The notes beneath the pieces were generated by a model. The model saw only the letters and a list, made by a program, of their open reading frames with translations, did not search any database and was not told the DNA's origin. A DNA stretch of 64,000 nt. Source: SZUA-365 sp049663345 (GTDB taxonomy: Bacteria > Bacteroidota > Ignavibacteria > SZUA-365). Where the stretch lies: contig JBATDG010000127.1 in NCBI GenBank assembly GCA_049663345.1, forward strand, positions 25,047-89,046, given 5' to 3'. Shown one piece after another: positions 63,030-64,000 of the stretch (position 1 is the first letter of the stretch; every line of letters begins with the position of its first letter). The position numbers were made by a program, and so were the translations under genes.

Positions 63030-63193
63030 GAGACAACAAATATAGTTCTGATGCTTTCTAAAATGCAACTCTCCGATGGAGTTTCTTTTTGAGGCAGGAA
63101 AATCAGGCCTGCGGAGCAGTGCTCTTTCAACATTTCCGCGCTTTTTACCACGTTCAATGGAACATCCCCAAGTACGAGGGGTAGAAATCGTTA

Positions 63194-63222
63194 TTGACAA
63201 TTTTAAGATAGCGCGGTATATT
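63194..63222 (+). promoter_or_regulatory. Sigma70 promoter for the TonB-like gene
   Basis: TTGACA (63194-63199), a 17-base spacer and TATATT (63217-63222) match the consensus nearly perfectly, 53 nt before the ATG. Confidence 0.85.
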
Positions 63223-63274
63223 ACACTCATCGTACTGCGCATAATTTCACTTCAGATATTCACAGGATTACACG

Positions 63275-63925
63275 ATGGCTATCGAAAAAACCCCCAAGGC
63301 CGATATCAGGTCGAAAACCCGGCGGTATTTCGAAATTTCACTGATCATCGCCCTCCTGATCGTAACAGCCGCTTTCACATTCTTCCCGAATCTCGCGAAG
63401 GAATCTGCGGCAATCAATGCGTCTCAGGAAATCGTCAAGGTCCAGGACATCGACAACACGCGGCAGGAAAACCGTCCGCCGCCGCCGGCTCGCCCGCCGA
63501 TTCCCATCGAAGCTCCGAATTCCGATGCGATCGATGACATCGATATCAGCTCCGAGGTCGATCTCAACGAGATGAAGGCGGCACCAGCCGCACCTCCTGC
63601 GGTCAAAAAGGTTGAGGAAGAAGATAATTATTTCGATGTCGTTGAGGATCCTCCGACGATCAAGGGCGGACTTGATGCTGTAAAGAAAAATCTTGTCTAT
63701 CCCGATCTTGCCATTCGTGCCGGAGTCGAGGGCACAGTGATTGTTCTCGCTTACGTAAACAAAGAAGGCATAGTTACCGGCACCGAAATCATGCGCGGCA
63801 TCGGCGGTGGTTGCGATGAAGCTGCGATGGACGCTGTCAAGAAAGTCCGTTTCAATCCGGGCCTGCAGCGCGACAAGCCGGTGAACGTGAAGGTTTCCGT
63901 ACCTGTCAAATTCCGTCTGAACTAA
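63275..63925 (+). CDS. TonB-like energy-transducing protein
   Basis: 216 residues. A cytoplasmic basic N-terminus, one TM (ISLIIALLIVTAAFTFF), a Pro-rich linker (RPPPPARPPIPIEAP) and a TonB C-terminal domain (VVEDPPTIKGGLDAVKKNLVYPDLAIRAGVEGTVIVLAYVNKEGIV...VKKVRFNPGLQ) are in the canonical order. It would couple the proton-motive force of ExbBD to outer-membrane receptors. No exbB or exbD is visible in the window, though it ends only 75 bases later. The PDLAIRAGVEGTV stretch is typical of FCB-group TonB proteins. Confidence 0.9.
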   Translation: MAIEKTPKADIRSKTRRYFEISLIIALLIVTAAFTFFPNLAKESAAINASQEIVKVQDIDNTRQENRPPPPARPPIPIEAPNSDAIDDIDISSEVDLNEMKAAPAAPPAVKKVEEEDNYFDVVEDPPTIKGGLDAVKKNLVYPDLAIRAGVEGTVIVLAYVNKEGIVTGTEIMRGIGGGCDEAAMDAVKKVRFNPGLQRDKPVNVKVSVPVKFRLN

Positions 63926-64000
63926 TCCTGCTCCGATTTCACGTGTCGCCGCAAGGCGCGATGGAAAGAATGTGATTCCTGTCGACGCTCGCTGCACTCC

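Noticed and set aside
62849..63157. A minus-strand frame through the tRNA
   Set aside because: It overlaps a well-formed tRNA-Leu and its terminator, so it is not coding.

Overview
The window looks like chromosome from a diderm, LPS-bearing member of the FCB group (Bacteroidota/Chlorobiota side; Ignavibacteria- or Kapabacteria-like is my best inference). The signs are a Kdo transferase, three large secreted proteins ending in type IX secretion (T9SS) type A sorting domains, a Wzc-type tyrosine autokinase with an SLBB exporter, and an Omp85-type patatin. One clear promoter is of the TTGACA/TATATT kind, and the intergenic gaps are rich in short tandem and palindromic repeats. No phage, insertion sequence or CRISPR array was seen. 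Gene density is high and many neighbours overlap by 1-4 nt.

Region 1 (1-11656, minus strand) is an envelope block. An NHL-repeat secreted protein, a LarA-family nickel enzyme, an ICMT-like membrane methyltransferase and a GT9 glycosyltransferase (cut by the window edge) form one tightly coupled operon. Next come a GT4 glycosyltransferase and a tryptophanase, then a BY-kinase/chain-length protein and a small SLBB protein directly downstream of an EF-G paralogue.

Region 2 (11855-20092, plus strand) is mainly metabolism: cinA-pyrR-pyrB-pyrC, a small lipoprotein, then a GT2 fused to a degenerate phosphoglycosyl transferase, accA and a thioesterase.

Region 3 (20314-40304) is secretion and surface: a heparinase II/III-like T9SS cargo, a lipoprotein, an outer-membrane barrel and a patatin-Omp85 fusion on the plus strand. 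PepA and two giant T9SS cargo proteins follow on the minus strand, separated by an 18-bp tandem-repeat array and a REP-like palindrome.

Region 4 (41043-47614, minus strand) holds a compact pterin operon (PTPS, GTP cyclohydrolase I, two SDRs) whose PTPS carries every catalytic residue of the tetrahydrobiopterin-type enzyme. Upstream are DUF3501 and Bcp, then a second peroxiredoxin, dodecin and a glucan phosphorylase.

Region 5 (47881-59202) is a second envelope block: an LCP-family protein, a LysM-rich lytic transglycosylase lipoprotein, a GT39-like membrane protein, GT4, GT9 and GT2 on the minus strand, with the Kdo transferase divergent on the plus strand. Region 6 (59247-64000) carries mazG, ftsX, a methyltransferase, uridine kinase, tRNA-Leu(CAG) and a TonB-like protein, with several interspersed short repeats.

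Start codons were revised where a Shine-Dalgarno (SD) sequence, signal peptide or family N-terminus favoured an internal start. All functional calls come from motifs read by eye; no database search was possible.
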